Below are positions 16,903 through 25,598 of a stretch of DNA of 64,000 nucleotides, one piece after another (the first letter of the stretch is position 1; the number at the start of each line of letters is the position of its first letter). The notes beneath the pieces were generated by a model. That model saw only the letters and a list, made by a program, of their open reading frames with translations. It did not search any database and was not told where the DNA came from. A program made the translations under genes and the position numbers. The DNA is from an uncultured Collinsella sp. (GTDB lineage Bacteria; Actinomycetota; Coriobacteriia; Coriobacteriales; Coriobacteriaceae), in the NCBI GenBank assembly GCA_902493375.1, contig CABUPH010000001.1, positions 1 to 64,000 on the forward strand, given 5' to 3'.

Positions 16903-17724
16903 TTAGGCGTCGAGGTAGATGCGCTGGGGACGGTTGCGGCGACGAGCAAAGATGATGAGCGCCAGGCCCGCGATTACGAGCGGCAGGCTCAGCAGCTGAC
17001 CCATCGTGATGACGCCACCAAGCAGATAGCCCAGCTGGGCATCGGGCACGCGCACAAACTCAATGAGGAAGCGGACGATGCCGTAACCCATCACAAACAC
17101 GCCCATAAACGTGCCTTGGGGCAGTAGCGGCTTTTTGCGGCTAAGCACCTGCAGAATGCAAAAGAGCACGATGCCCTCAAGAAATGCCTCGTAGAGCTGG
17201 GAGGGGTGACGCGGCATATCGCCCGCAGTCCCGCCAAAGACCACGCCCCAGGGCAGATCGGTCGGCTTGCCCCACAGCTCACCATTGACAAAGTTGGCAC
17301 AACGGCCCAGGCACAAGGCCAGCGGCGCGCCTATGACGGCAAGGTCTGCCAAAGTCCAGGCATCGAGCTTATACATGCGGCACACGATGATGCCGCCCAA
17401 GATGCCGCCCACCAGGCCGCCGTGGAAGCTCATGCCTCCCTCGTTGGTGGCAAAAATCTCGAGCGGGTGTGCCCAGTAGTAGCCATCACCGTAAAAGACG
17501 ACGTAGAACAGGCGCGCACCGATAATGAGACCAAAGACCACGCCGACCACAACACTCGTCAGGTCGTCAATCGTGATGTTAAAGCCCCAGCGACGCTGTG
17601 TGCGGTACATGACGACCGCCGTGAGCAGAGCGCCGACCACGTAGGCCAGGCCGTACCAGTAGATGGTGATGGGGCCCGCCGAGATCGCGACAGGATCAAG
17701 CATATGGTAGAAGTCGTTGAGCAT
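16903..17724 (-). CDS. lgt: Prolipoprotein diacylglyceryl transferase
   Basis: The 273-residue integral membrane enzyme transfers diacylglycerol from phosphatidylglycerol to the lipobox cysteine of prelipoproteins. Family motifs are present: GPITIYWYGLAYVVG near the N-terminus, GARLFYVVFY, GGMSFHGGLVGGILGG with the essential His, and LGRCANFVNGELWGKPTD with the signature Arg and Asn-Gly-Glu. About seven hydrophobic segments are visible. ATG 17724 follows TAGGAGGGTCGAC; an upstream in-frame ATG lacks such a site. Substrates in this window include the amino acid binding lipoprotein at 40885 and the ApbE lipoprotein at 60834. Confidence 0.97.
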   Translation of the reverse strand: MLNDFYHMLDPVAISAGPITIYWYGLAYVVGALLTAVVMYRTQRRWGFNITIDDLTSVVVGVVFGLIIGARLFYVVFYGDGYYWAHPLEIFATNEGGMSFHGGLVGGILGGIIVCRMYKLDAWTLADLAVIGAPLALCLGRCANFVNGELWGKPTDLPWGVVFGGTAGDMPRHPSQLYEAFLEGIVLFCILQVLSRKKPLLPQGTFMGVFVMGYGIVRFLIEFVRVPDAQLGYLLGGVITMGQLLSLPLVIAGLALIIFARRRNRPQRIYLDA

Positions 17725-17749
17725 GTCGACCCTCCTACTCCCTACATAC

Positions 17750-17788
17750 AAATGCGGCCGCGGGCCTTGCGCTCGCAGCCGCATATTT
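17750..17788 (-). terminator. Weak terminator after the Nfu-type gene
   Basis: An imperfect stem AAATGCGGC...GCCGCATATTT lies between the Nfu-type gene stop codon and the lgt start. The downstream minus-strand run is only TTTGT, so termination would be partial. Confidence 0.4.
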
Positions 17789-17833
17789 GGGCGTAACGTC
17801 TATGCGGAGTATGCCGTCCGCAGCTTTCGCATC

Positions 17834-18112
17834 TTAGAACGGCGCGTACTCGTCGTACAGGTCGTCGGTCTCGCCGGAGGCATTGACCTGCTCGACACGG
17901 GTAACGCCGGGCACATGCTCCTTGAGGATGCGCTCAATACCCATGGACAGGGTCAGCGAGCTCATGGGGCAGCCGGCGCAAGCGCCCTGCAGCTCCAGTT
18001 TGACGACGCCCTCGTCGTCAACGCCCACATACTCCATATCGCCGCCGTCGGCCTGCAGGTTGGGGCGAATCTCTTCAAGAACCTTCTTAAGCAGCTCTTC
18101 GTTAACAGCCAC
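17834..18112 (-). CDS. NifU-like (Nfu) iron-sulfur scaffold protein
   Basis: The 92-residue protein is a stand-alone NifU C-terminal domain, which carries and delivers 4Fe-4S clusters. The key CAGC motif is at residues 45-48 within LELQGACAGCPMSSLTL, and the N-terminal EIRPNLQADGGDMEYVGVDD is characteristic. The C-terminal acidic tail (ETDDLYDEYAPF) extends past the domain. The ATG at 18112 follows GAAAGGAGCCCCTGTGG. It is followed 109 bp on by lgt on the same strand. Confidence 0.93.
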   Translation of the reverse strand: MAVNEELLKKVLEEIRPNLQADGGDMEYVGVDDEGVVKLELQGACAGCPMSSLTLSMGIERILKEHVPGVTRVEQVNASGETDDLYDEYAPF

Positions 18113-18283
18113 AGGGGCTCCTTTCTCACAATTACGCGGGCGCGCCCGCGGACAGAAGCTATGTTACTACAGCCATGTACCCGCTCACGAGCCGTCCATG
18201 CGCGCAGACGCGACTTTCACGAGTAGTCAATTTGGGACGGGGCTCTTTGAACTGCATTCGTCGTCAGATAGCGACAACGCATA

Positions 18284-18808
18284 TCACTGCTGAGCCTGTC
18301 CCCCGGTACCAATCTGAACATCGACGATGACCTGGCGGTAGCTGATGCCGCAGGAGTCGAGAATGCGGCGGCTGATACGGCCGTCATCGGTGTCGGCATA
18401 CTTATTGTCCAGGTAGACGACCTCGCCCACACCCACCTGCGCCAGGATCTTGGCGCAGTCGTGGCACGGAAACAGCGTGACGTAGACCGTGGAACCCTCA
18501 AGGTCCTTGAGCGAGCCACGGTAGTTGAGCACGGCGTTGGCCTCGGCATGGACCACGTAGTTGTGCTTGTCCTGCAGCGGGTCGTCGCTCGTACCCCACG
18601 GGAAAAAGTCATCGTTGAGCGCCGAGGGCGTACCGTTGTAGCCCACCGAAAGGATGCGGTGGTTGGTGCTGGCGATGCACGCACCCACCTGCGTGTTGGG
18701 GTCCTTGCTGCGGCGCTGCGCGGCGATGGCCACGCTCATAAAGAACTCGTCCCAGCTAATGACGTCCAGGCGCTTGCCTGACGAAGTTTGATGAAGATCG
18801 TCCGACAT
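18284..18808 (-). CDS. dCMP deaminase (ComEB-like)
   Basis: The 174-residue zinc enzyme deaminates dCMP to dUMP for thymidylate synthesis. The zinc site is formed by H87-A-E89 (VVHAEANAV) and C115-H-D-C118 (FPCHDC). The N-terminal block SWDEFFMSVAIAAQRRSKDP and VGACIASTNHRILSVGYNG match the family. ATG 18808 has a TCGGAGGTGTCTGCC site; an in-frame ATG at 18844 has none. It lies 84 bp downstream of the coaX stop codon on the same strand, and co-transcription is possible. Confidence 0.95.
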   Translation of the reverse strand: MSDDLHQTSSGKRLDVISWDEFFMSVAIAAQRRSKDPNTQVGACIASTNHRILSVGYNGTPSALNDDFFPWGTSDDPLQDKHNYVVHAEANAVLNYRGSLKDLEGSTVYVTLFPCHDCAKILAQVGVGEVVYLDNKYADTDDGRISRRILDSCGISYRQVIVDVQIGTGGQAQQ

Positions 18809-18892
18809 GGCAGACACCTCCGAAATCGCAATAGTTTGACCCATTGTAGCAGGTGAAAGGTGGGGGCGTTTGTCCCACCGGCGCCCTCACTT

Positions 18893-19744
18893 TTACACGC
18901 GGCGGGGCTTTTGGTTGATGTGGTAGAGCTCGGCGAGACCTCGCAACGTCAGCGCGTCGTCGACCGTCAGACTGTGACCGACCAGCGACGCGAGTGCCTC
19001 GGCATCGTCGCCGGTAATGACGATGGGCACGTCGCCCTCCCCCGTGGCCTTGGTCGCGCGCATCTCGGCAAGCACCATGTCGAGCATGCCGTCGATGCGG
19101 GCCACCTCGCCCAGAACCACGCCCGAGCGCATGGCCTCGCGCGTGTTGCGGCCGATCACATGTGTCGGTGCCGAGGGCTCGACCTGAGGCAAACGCGCCG
19201 CAGCAGCCGAAAGCGACCGGGCGCCAAGTGCCAGACCCGGCGCGATGACGCCGCCGACAAAGGTGCCGCGCGCATCGATGACCTCGATATTGGTCGTCGT
19301 GCCCAGGTCGATCACGATGCACGGTGAGCCGTAGACGGCGCGGGCTGCCACGGCGTCGGCGATGCGGTCAGGACCGATCTCGGCCGGGTCGTCGTAGTGG
19401 ACGGGCATGCCGGTCTTGAGGCCCGGCCCCACGGTGAGCACGCGCCCCGTACAGGTGCGGGAAAGTGCCGCCTTCCACGGACGCTCGAGCGCCGGCACCA
19501 CGCAGCTCAGCACTGCAGCTGCGGGAACGAGCGCGCCGGGCATGCCCGCATCGGCCGCCAGTGCGGCCATGACCTGCACGAGACGCATGCGCGCCTCGTC
19601 TGCTGTGATGCTCGACGGCGTGGTGATCTCGCACGTCGCAAGCGGACATTCCTGCGCCGCAGCCGAATCCTCTGCAAACAGGCCAAAGCGAATGAACGTG
19701 TTGCCCACGTCGACCGTCAATATATATGCGCACCCATTAAGCAT
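18893..19744 (-). CDS. coaX: Type III pantothenate kinase
   Basis: The 283-residue ASKHA-fold kinase phosphorylates pantothenate, the first step of coenzyme A synthesis. The phosphate-1 loop TVDVGNTFIRFGLF has D12. GPDRIADAVAARAVYG, IDLGTTTNIEVID and GGVIAPGLALGARSLSAAAARLP are diagnostic. Length is slightly above the usual 255-260 owing to an insert in the first half. ATG 19744 follows AAAGGAGCGCCGACG; an upstream in-frame start would add 18 residues without a ribosome site. Confidence 0.96.
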   Translation of the reverse strand: MLNGCAYILTVDVGNTFIRFGLFAEDSAAAQECPLATCEITTPSSITADEARMRLVQVMAALAADAGMPGALVPAAAVLSCVVPALERPWKAALSRTCTGRVLTVGPGLKTGMPVHYDDPAEIGPDRIADAVAARAVYGSPCIVIDLGTTTNIEVIDARGTFVGGVIAPGLALGARSLSAAAARLPQVEPSAPTHVIGRNTREAMRSGVVLGEVARIDGMLDMVLAEMRATKATGEGDVPIVITGDDAEALASLVGHSLTVDDALTLRGLAELYHINQKPRRV

Positions 19745-19935
19745 CGTCGGCGCTCCTTTCGTCTGCCCAGCAGTATATCGCCTACCTAAACCAGTCATCC
19801 CAAAATGACTACCTTGCCGCTATACTGGTGCGCGGTCGTTTGCGAGCTCACGCGGCGGCCCTTGGTAACCCGACTTCCCGCGCCGTATCCGTAGCGGCGC
19901 TCCCGGGGGAGCGGATATACGCAAAGGAGTTTTAT

Positions 19936-21639
19936 ATGAGCAATCCCTCGAACCGCGCCTCGATGCGCGGGCAACTCACGCTGCGCGGCGTCGTCATCGG
20001 CGTCCTTGGCTGCGTGATCATCACGGCAAGCTCGGCCTACACCGCCCTCAAGATGGGCGCACTCCCCTGGCCGATCGTCTTCGCTGCCGTCATCTCGCTG
20101 TTCTTCCTTAAGCTCATGGGCAACGCCAGCCTCAACGAGGCAAACGTCACCCACACCATCATGTCCGCAGGCGCCATGGTCGCCGGCGGTCTGGCGTTTA
20201 CCATCCCGGGCGCCTGGATGCTGGGCTATGCCGACCAGATCAGCTGGCTCGACATGTTTATCGTGGCACTCGCCGGCACCATCCTGGGCCTGCTGGCCAC
20301 CGCGCTCATCCACCGTCACTTTATCGTGGACGCCGCGCTTGAGTTCCCCACCGGCAACGCCGCAGCTCAGACCCTGCGCGCCACCGAGGCCGGCGGCAAG
20401 ACCGGCAAGCAGCTCTTTGGCTCTATGGCCATCGCAGGCATCTACAGCGTGCTGCGCGACGCCCTGGGCGTGGTGCCCAGCATGCTGTGCACGCTCAACA
20501 TCCCCGGCGTGACCTTTGGCATCTACAACTCGCCCATGCTGCTCTCCGTCGGCTTCCTCGTGGGCTTCGCCCCGGTCGCCTTCTGGTTTGCCGGCGCCCT
20601 GATGGGCAACTTTGGCATCATCGTGGGCGGCACCGCTGCCGGTCTGTTCGACATTGTGACTGCGCAGGGCATCGTCAAGTCCCTAGGCATGGGCCTCATG
20701 ATGGGCTTTGGCGTCGCCGTCGTCCTCAAGGACATCCTGCCGCAGGTCGCCGGTATCGTCCGCGGTCTTGCCGCCGACAGCTCCACCGACACCGACGAGC
20801 AGTCGCTCATCTCGGGCTCCCTTAAGCTCGACGCCGGCATCATCGGCCTAGGCGCTGCCGCCATCGCCGTGGTCATCGCCATCGTGCTTGACCTTGGCCC
20901 CGTTCCGGCCGTCATCGTCACGCTGTTCACCTTTGTCACCACCATCATGAGCGCACAGAGCTGCGGCCAGACGGGCATCGACCCCATGGAAATCTTTGGC
21001 CTCATCGTTATGCTCATCGTGGCTGCCTTCGCACAGATCGCTCAGGTCAAGCTGTTCTTTATCGCCGGCATCGTAGCCGTGGCGTGCGGCCTTGCGGGCG
21101 ACGTCATGAACGACTTTAAGGCCGGTGCCGTGCTGGGCACCAACCCGCGCGCACAGTGGATCGGCCAGGCCATCGGCGGCATCGTGGGCGCCCTGGTCGC
21201 CGCAGCCGTCATGGTCGCGCTCGTCACCGCCTATGGCCCGGACGCCTTTGGCCCCGACAAGAGCTTTGTTGCCGCGCAGGCAAGCGTCGTCGCCACCATG
21301 GTCTCGGGCATCCCGAGCGTGCCGTGGTTCGTTGGCGGCTTTATCGCCGGCATCGTCATGTACTGGCTCGGCATTCCGGCCATGATGATCGGCCTGGGCG
21401 TGTACCTGCCGCTCTACATGTCACTCACGGCATTCCTGGGCTCCTGCGTCAAGCTCGCCTACGACAAGTGGTCCGCCCACCGCGACGCCACCGCTGGTCT
21501 TTCTGACGAGGGGAAGGCTGCCAAGGACGCCGCCTTCCAGGAACAGGGCTTGGTTGTCGCCAGCGGCCTGCTCGGCGGCGAGTCCATCGTCGGCGTTATC
21601 CTGGCGTTTGTCTCTGTTGGCTTGAGCCTGCTGGGCTAA
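19936..21639 (+). CDS. OPT family oligopeptide transporter
   Basis: The 567-residue protein has about 14 to 16 hydrophobic segments and the OPT hallmarks. These are LTLRGVVIGVLGCVIITASSAYTALKMG at the N-terminus, SLNEANVTHTIMSAGAMVAGGLAF, and LEFPTGNAAAQTLRATEAGGK in the first half. OPT carriers are proton-coupled importers of small peptides or metal-chelate complexes; the bacterial subgroup (EspB-like) is poorly characterised. ATG 19936 follows GCAAAGGAGTTTTAT. The strong terminator at 21681-21720 ends the unit. It appears monocistronic. Confidence 0.93.
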   Translation: MSNPSNRASMRGQLTLRGVVIGVLGCVIITASSAYTALKMGALPWPIVFAAVISLFFLKLMGNASLNEANVTHTIMSAGAMVAGGLAFTIPGAWMLGYADQISWLDMFIVALAGTILGLLATALIHRHFIVDAALEFPTGNAAAQTLRATEAGGKTGKQLFGSMAIAGIYSVLRDALGVVPSMLCTLNIPGVTFGIYNSPMLLSVGFLVGFAPVAFWFAGALMGNFGIIVGGTAAGLFDIVTAQGIVKSLGMGLMMGFGVAVVLKDILPQVAGIVRGLAADSSTDTDEQSLISGSLKLDAGIIGLGAAAIAVVIAIVLDLGPVPAVIVTLFTFVTTIMSAQSCGQTGIDPMEIFGLIVMLIVAAFAQIAQVKLFFIAGIVAVACGLAGDVMNDFKAGAVLGTNPRAQWIGQAIGGIVGALVAAAVMVALVTAYGPDAFGPDKSFVAAQASVVATMVSGIPSVPWFVGGFIAGIVMYWLGIPAMMIGLGVYLPLYMSLTAFLGSCVKLAYDKWSAHRDATAGLSDEGKAAKDAAFQEQGLVVASGLLGGESIVGVILAFVSVGLSLLG

Positions 21640-21680
21640 GCTGAGCAGCTGCTCGACAGCAACCATATTGCCTACGATTT

Positions 21681-21720
21681 GCCCGGTCGGTAGCTTTCGC
21701 GGCTACCGACCGGGCTTTTT
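21681..21720 (+). terminator. Terminator of the OPT transporter gene
   Basis: A perfect 14-bp stem GCCCGGTCGGTAGC/GCTACCGACCGGGC with a 7-base loop is followed by TTTTT. It lies 41 bp past the stop codon and is a textbook intrinsic terminator. Confidence 0.95.
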
Positions 21721-21730
21721 GATACCAACG

Positions 21731-21773
21731 CAAAGAAAGGCCGGCGCGCTGCGTATGACAGCCCGCCGGCCTT
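21731..21773 (-). terminator. Terminator of the CAP/coiled-coil surface protein gene
   Basis: On the minus strand AAGGCCGGCG/CGCCGGCCTT form a 10-bp stem with a 17-base loop followed by TCTTTG. It lies 67 bp beyond the stop codon of the surface protein gene and faces the OPT terminator. Confidence 0.75.
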
Positions 21774-21839
21774 ATCGTTTGGCTATCGAGACGGTCCCGC
21801 TATGAATTGAAGTTCGTTGCAGAGCCGACGCTCGAATCA

Positions 21840-24800
21840 CTACATGTGCTTGCGACGACGATCGCCCAGCGTCACACCCGCGGCAACGAGCGTAATGCCG
21901 CCGATGACGAACACCTCGCCCGCAAGCGCGGAGTCATCACCGGTCTGGGCGAGCGCGGCAGGCGCGGCCTGTTTCTTGGCAACGGGGACCTTTGCGGCAG
22001 CCTGCGCAACCTGAGGCTTGGCCTGCGGCTCAGCCTTGGGATGATACTTGTCGTACTCGGCCTGCGCGGCAGCCAGGGCATCCTTGGCATCGCCAAGCTC
22101 GGCAAGCGCGGCGGCATAGGCGTCGTTGGCATCGGACAGCTTGGCATCGGCATCGCTCAGAGCAGCCTTGAGACCAGCGGCGGCATCGACGGCAGCCTTA
22201 TAGCGAGCGTAGGCAGCGTTCAGCTTAACCAGCTTCTCGTTGCCCGTCGTGCCCGCGGCAAGGGATGCCTTATGGTCGACAGCCTCAAGATCGGCCTTAA
22301 GTGCCTCGTCGTTGGCAAGCTCAGCCTTGGCCTTGACGATCTCGAGGTTCGCATCGACGACGGCTTCGTTGGCGGCCTCGAGCTGCTTCTGGGCATCGGC
22401 GACGCCGGCGACGGCGGCTTCATAGGCGACCTTGGCGTCGTCGACCGCCTTCTGAGCGCCGGCGAAGCGCTCGAAGGCCTTGTTTGCGCCGGTCAGCTCG
22501 CCCTCGGCAGCCTTGGCCTTGGCCTGTGCGTCGGACACAGCCTGCGCCTTGGCGGCAACCGCCTGCTTGGCGTCCGAAAGAGCAGTCGCGGCCTGGACAT
22601 CTGCGGCCTGGGCCTTGTCTACACCAGCCTGGGCGGCATCGTCGGCCTTCTTTGCCTCGTCAAGCGAGCCCTGCTTATTCGCAAGGTCCGCCTGGGCGGC
22701 ATCGCGCTTGGCGGTAAGGTCCTTGACCGAAGCCGTGGCGTTGTCATACGCCTCGTTGGCCTGATCGGACTTTGCCTTGGCGGCATCGCGGGCGCTGCGA
22801 GCCTTCGCCTTGTGAGCAGCGGCATCGGCTGCCTTCGTCTTGCTGTCAGCAAGCGTGGCGTTTGCCTTATCGAGAGCTGCCTGGGCAGTAGCGGCCTTGC
22901 TCTTGGCGGCTTCGAGCTTGGTCTGGGGCGTCTTGACGTCGATACCCTTGAGTTTGGCTTCGGCGGCGTCATATGCCGTCTTCGCGGCGGCGGTGCCGGA
23001 CTTAGCCTTCTCGTACTCGCCCTTGGCAGTGTTCACGTTCGTGTCGGCCGCGGTATAGGCGTCACGCGTGCTTTCTTGCTTATCCAATGCGTTAGAATAA
23101 GCCGTTCCAGCAGTCCCGAAGTTCTTCTGCGCCTCTGCCAGCTTATTCTGAAGCTGCTTCAGCTGCTCCTTCTGCTCCTGCGTGCCGCCTGCATTGTAGG
23201 CGGAAGCGATGTAGTCGTTCAGGAGCTTCTTGAACTCGGAGACAGTGAAATCAGCCTGACTGTCAAAAGAGCTGTAATCGAAGATGGTTACCTCGGAATC
23301 GGTGTTCTTACCGCTACCGGTCGCGATGCCGATAGCCTTTGTGCCGGCATCGATGATGTTGAGATAGTGCCCGCACTCATGGTAGATGCTGCTGTAGTGC
23401 TGGTAGATATAGTAGGAATCATATCGATGGTTTCCAAGGTCACTATTCTTCTCGACGTACTTATCGAATGCCTCCTTCTCCTGGGTGTAGAGACCGGTGT
23501 AGGGCCAGCCGAGTGTATCCTCGGTCTCGCCGCCGGTATATGCCCCGCCGCCGCCGGCAAGATTTTCACCGTTATCCCAGTAGCAGCCCGAGTGTCCCCA
23601 GATGTTCGATGAATATGATGTATTAAGAGCTGCTGCCACAGTCATGCGGAGGCTGACGCTGAGCGCCGACTGACCGTTCGCCTTGCGGAGGTTGTTCTGG
23701 GTGTCGAGATATGTCAAGGCGTTGCGCATCTGCTCCAAGGAAAGCGGGTTGGTGTTGCGAGACATGTCCTGATCGACGTACTGGTCATACCATTCGGCCT
23801 TGTCCTCAGCACCGGTCAGCATCGACACGGCATCTTGGGCATTCTTTTTCTGCGTTGCCGTGAACTGGCTGCCGCCGATGATGTAGTTCATGAAGCCGAA
23901 CATGCCCTGGCTGATGACATTCTGGTCTACGGTCATGTTCGACTTGAGGTCGGCAATCTGCTGGTTAAGCTTCTCGACCTCGGCGTTTGCGGCGTCGTAT
24001 GCATTATGCGCGTCGGTTACTTCAGCACGAGCCTGATCGAACTCGTTGCTCTTCTGCTGGCGGACCTCGACAAGTCGGTCGTACTCCGCCTTCTTGTCGG
24101 CTTCGGTCTGCTGGGCCTGCTCGTATGCCGACTTCGCGGTGTCACGCTTACTGGCCGCGTCCTTGTACTCCTTGTTTGCCGCATCGTATGCAGACTGGGC
24201 AGATGCCACGGCAGCGTTGGCGGCGTTGGCCTTCTCCTGCGCGGCGGTGACGGTAGTCTGCGCAGCCTGCAGGTTCGCCTGTGCGGTGGCGTCTGCAGTC
24301 GCCGCGGCATCGAGCGCGTCCTGCGCGGTCGCGAGCTCGCTGGCGGCAGTGGTCTTGGCAGCCTCGAGCGCGTTCAAATCGATACCCGTGCCCGAGGTCG
24401 CGGCATCGAGTGCAGCCTGCGCCTGGTTGAGCTTCTGCTGGGCGTTATCGCGCGCGGTGGTTGCGGCTGCGAGAGCAGCAGCAGTCTCCTGCTTCTTGGC
24501 CTGGGCGGAAGTCAGAGCGGCCTCAGTGTCCTTCTTTTCCTGCTGGGCGCTGGCCTCGGCAGCCTTAGCCTGGTCCAGATTGTCCTGTGCGGTAGCAACA
24601 GCTTTATTGGCGGCATCGAGCTTGGCCTGAGCGTCCTCGACGGCCTTCTTGGCGGCCTCGTACTCGTCCATACCCATGGCCTCGAGCTTGGCCTGGGCAT
24701 CGTCGAGGGCCTTCTTGGCCTCATCCTGCTTTGCCTTGGCGTCCTTGAGCGCCTGGGTCTTATCCTCGACACTCTTGTTGGCTTGATCGAGCTGATCGTT

Positions 24801-25292
24801 CAGGTCGCCCAGCTTCTTCTGCTGCTGCTCGGTCTTTTCGACGGCGGCTTTGAGCTCGTCAATCTTCTCCTGGAGCGCGGCGACTTCTGCTGCGTTCTGC
24901 TCGATTTCGTTGTCGCTCACAGCTTGCGAGGCCTGATTCTTTTGCTGCTGCGCCTGCTTTTGAGACTGGCCCGCCGCATCGGCGTTCTTCTGGGCGGCAT
25001 CGTAGGCGGCCTGAGCGTCCTTGAGCTGCTTTGCCGACTCCTCGGCCAGCTGGGCAGCCGTCTTTACGACCGCTTGGTTACCGGCGACAACGGTGTTCTC
25101 TACAGAACTACCCCCCCCCTGAACAGAATCGCCGTTATCGGTTGACGGTGCGGCGATTGCCGCCAGCGGCGACATGAGCGGCTGAACGATGAGGCCCGCC
25201 GTCAAAACGGTTGCGACGGCGCGGTTAGCAACGCCCTTGACGTTGACGGCCTTAGCCCGAGGCTCAAAGTGTTGTGGACTGTAGTTTGCCAT
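21840..25292 (-). CDS. Sortase-anchored CAP-domain protein with Ala-rich coiled coils
   Basis: The 1150-residue surface protein has a signal peptide (ATVLTAGLIVQPLMSPLAAIAAPS, residues 27-50) and a coiled-coil region of about 390 residues rich in Ala, Gln, Lys and Asp. A central CAP/SCP domain spans about 450-700: NPLSLEQMRNALTYLDTQNN, HSGCYWDNGENLAGG and HYSSIYHECGHYLNIIDAG. A second coiled-coil region extends to about 1080. The C-terminus is a sorting signal, LAQTGDD followed by a hydrophobic helix and DRRRKHM; the motif deviates from LPXTG at position 2. CAP domains occur in secreted proteins of varied function. Residues G59-G61 are encoded by a run of nine G (25111-25119), a possible phase-variation tract. 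ATG 25292 follows AAGGGAGAAAGCC. Confidence 0.9.
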   Translation of the reverse strand: MANYSPQHFEPRAKAVNVKGVANRAVATVLTAGLIVQPLMSPLAAIAAPSTDNGDSVQGGGSSVENTVVAGNQAVVKTAAQLAEESAKQLKDAQAAYDAAQKNADAAGQSQKQAQQQKNQASQAVSDNEIEQNAAEVAALQEKIDELKAAVEKTEQQQKKLGDLNDQLDQANKSVEDKTQALKDAKAKQDEAKKALDDAQAKLEAMGMDEYEAAKKAVEDAQAKLDAANKAVATAQDNLDQAKAAEASAQQEKKDTEAALTSAQAKKQETAAALAAATTARDNAQQKLNQAQAALDAATSGTGIDLNALEAAKTTAASELATAQDALDAAATADATAQANLQAAQTTVTAAQEKANAANAAVASAQSAYDAANKEYKDAASKRDTAKSAYEQAQQTEADKKAEYDRLVEVRQQKSNEFDQARAEVTDAHNAYDAANAEVEKLNQQIADLKSNMTVDQNVISQGMFGFMNYIIGGSQFTATQKKNAQDAVSMLTGAEDKAEWYDQYVDQDMSRNTNPLSLEQMRNALTYLDTQNNLRKANGQSALSVSLRMTVAAALNTSYSSNIWGHSGCYWDNGENLAGGGGAYTGGETEDTLGWPYTGLYTQEKEAFDKYVEKNSDLGNHRYDSYYIYQHYSSIYHECGHYLNIIDAGTKAIGIATGSGKNTDSEVTIFDYSSFDSQADFTVSEFKKLLNDYIASAYNAGGTQEQKEQLKQLQNKLAEAQKNFGTAGTAYSNALDKQESTRDAYTAADTNVNTAKGEYEKAKSGTAAAKTAYDAAEAKLKGIDVKTPQTKLEAAKSKAATAQAALDKANATLADSKTKAADAAAHKAKARSARDAAKAKSDQANEAYDNATASVKDLTAKRDAAQADLANKQGSLDEAKKADDAAQAGVDKAQAADVQAATALSDAKQAVAAKAQAVSDAQAKAKAAEGELTGANKAFERFAGAQKAVDDAKVAYEAAVAGVADAQKQLEAANEAVVDANLEIVKAKAELANDEALKADLEAVDHKASLAAGTTGNEKLVKLNAAYARYKAAVDAAAGLKAALSDADAKLSDANDAYAAALAELGDAKDALAAAQAEYDKYHPKAEPQAKPQVAQAAAKVPVAKKQAAPAALAQTGDDSALAGEVFVIGGITLVAAGVTLGDRRRKHM
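25111..25119 (-). repeat. G9 homopolymer in surface-protein gene
   Basis: Nine consecutive C on the plus strand encode GGG GGG GGT-type glycine codons just after the signal peptide of the 1150-residue protein. The present length keeps the frame open. Gain or loss of one base would truncate the protein shortly after secretion. Confidence 0.9.
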
Positions 25293-25598
25293 GGCTTTCT
25301 CCCTTTGACACGGATGTATCCATACGCTTCAAAATGTAGGAGCTGTTTTTTGAATTCTGTTGCGCAACATTGGTCACCAGCGGATTTTTTAAATTCGCGC
25401 TCTCGTGCTTCACAATTTCGTCACATATGTAGGAGCTGGTGCATCATATTCTTGCGGGATGGAATTGAGTCTGTGATTTGCATTTGCTCCCGCGTCATCC
25501 GCCCTATCGGATTTCGCATCCAACTAGCACCCTGCCCGCCACGGTGTAGAGTAAGGGCGACGGGCGCGTTGCGCGGCCCGTGCCAGAACGAGGTGGAC
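25293..25598. promoter_or_regulatory. Divergent intergenic region with direct repeats and palindrome
   Basis: The 306 bp between the surface protein gene and the DUF389 gene contains two copies of ATGTAGGAGCTG (25334-25345 and 25427-25438, 93 bp apart). A perfect 12-bp palindrome TGTTGCGCAACA lies at 25358-25369. The arrangement upstream of the surface gene suggests regulator binding, but no promoter stands out clearly. Confidence 0.45.
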
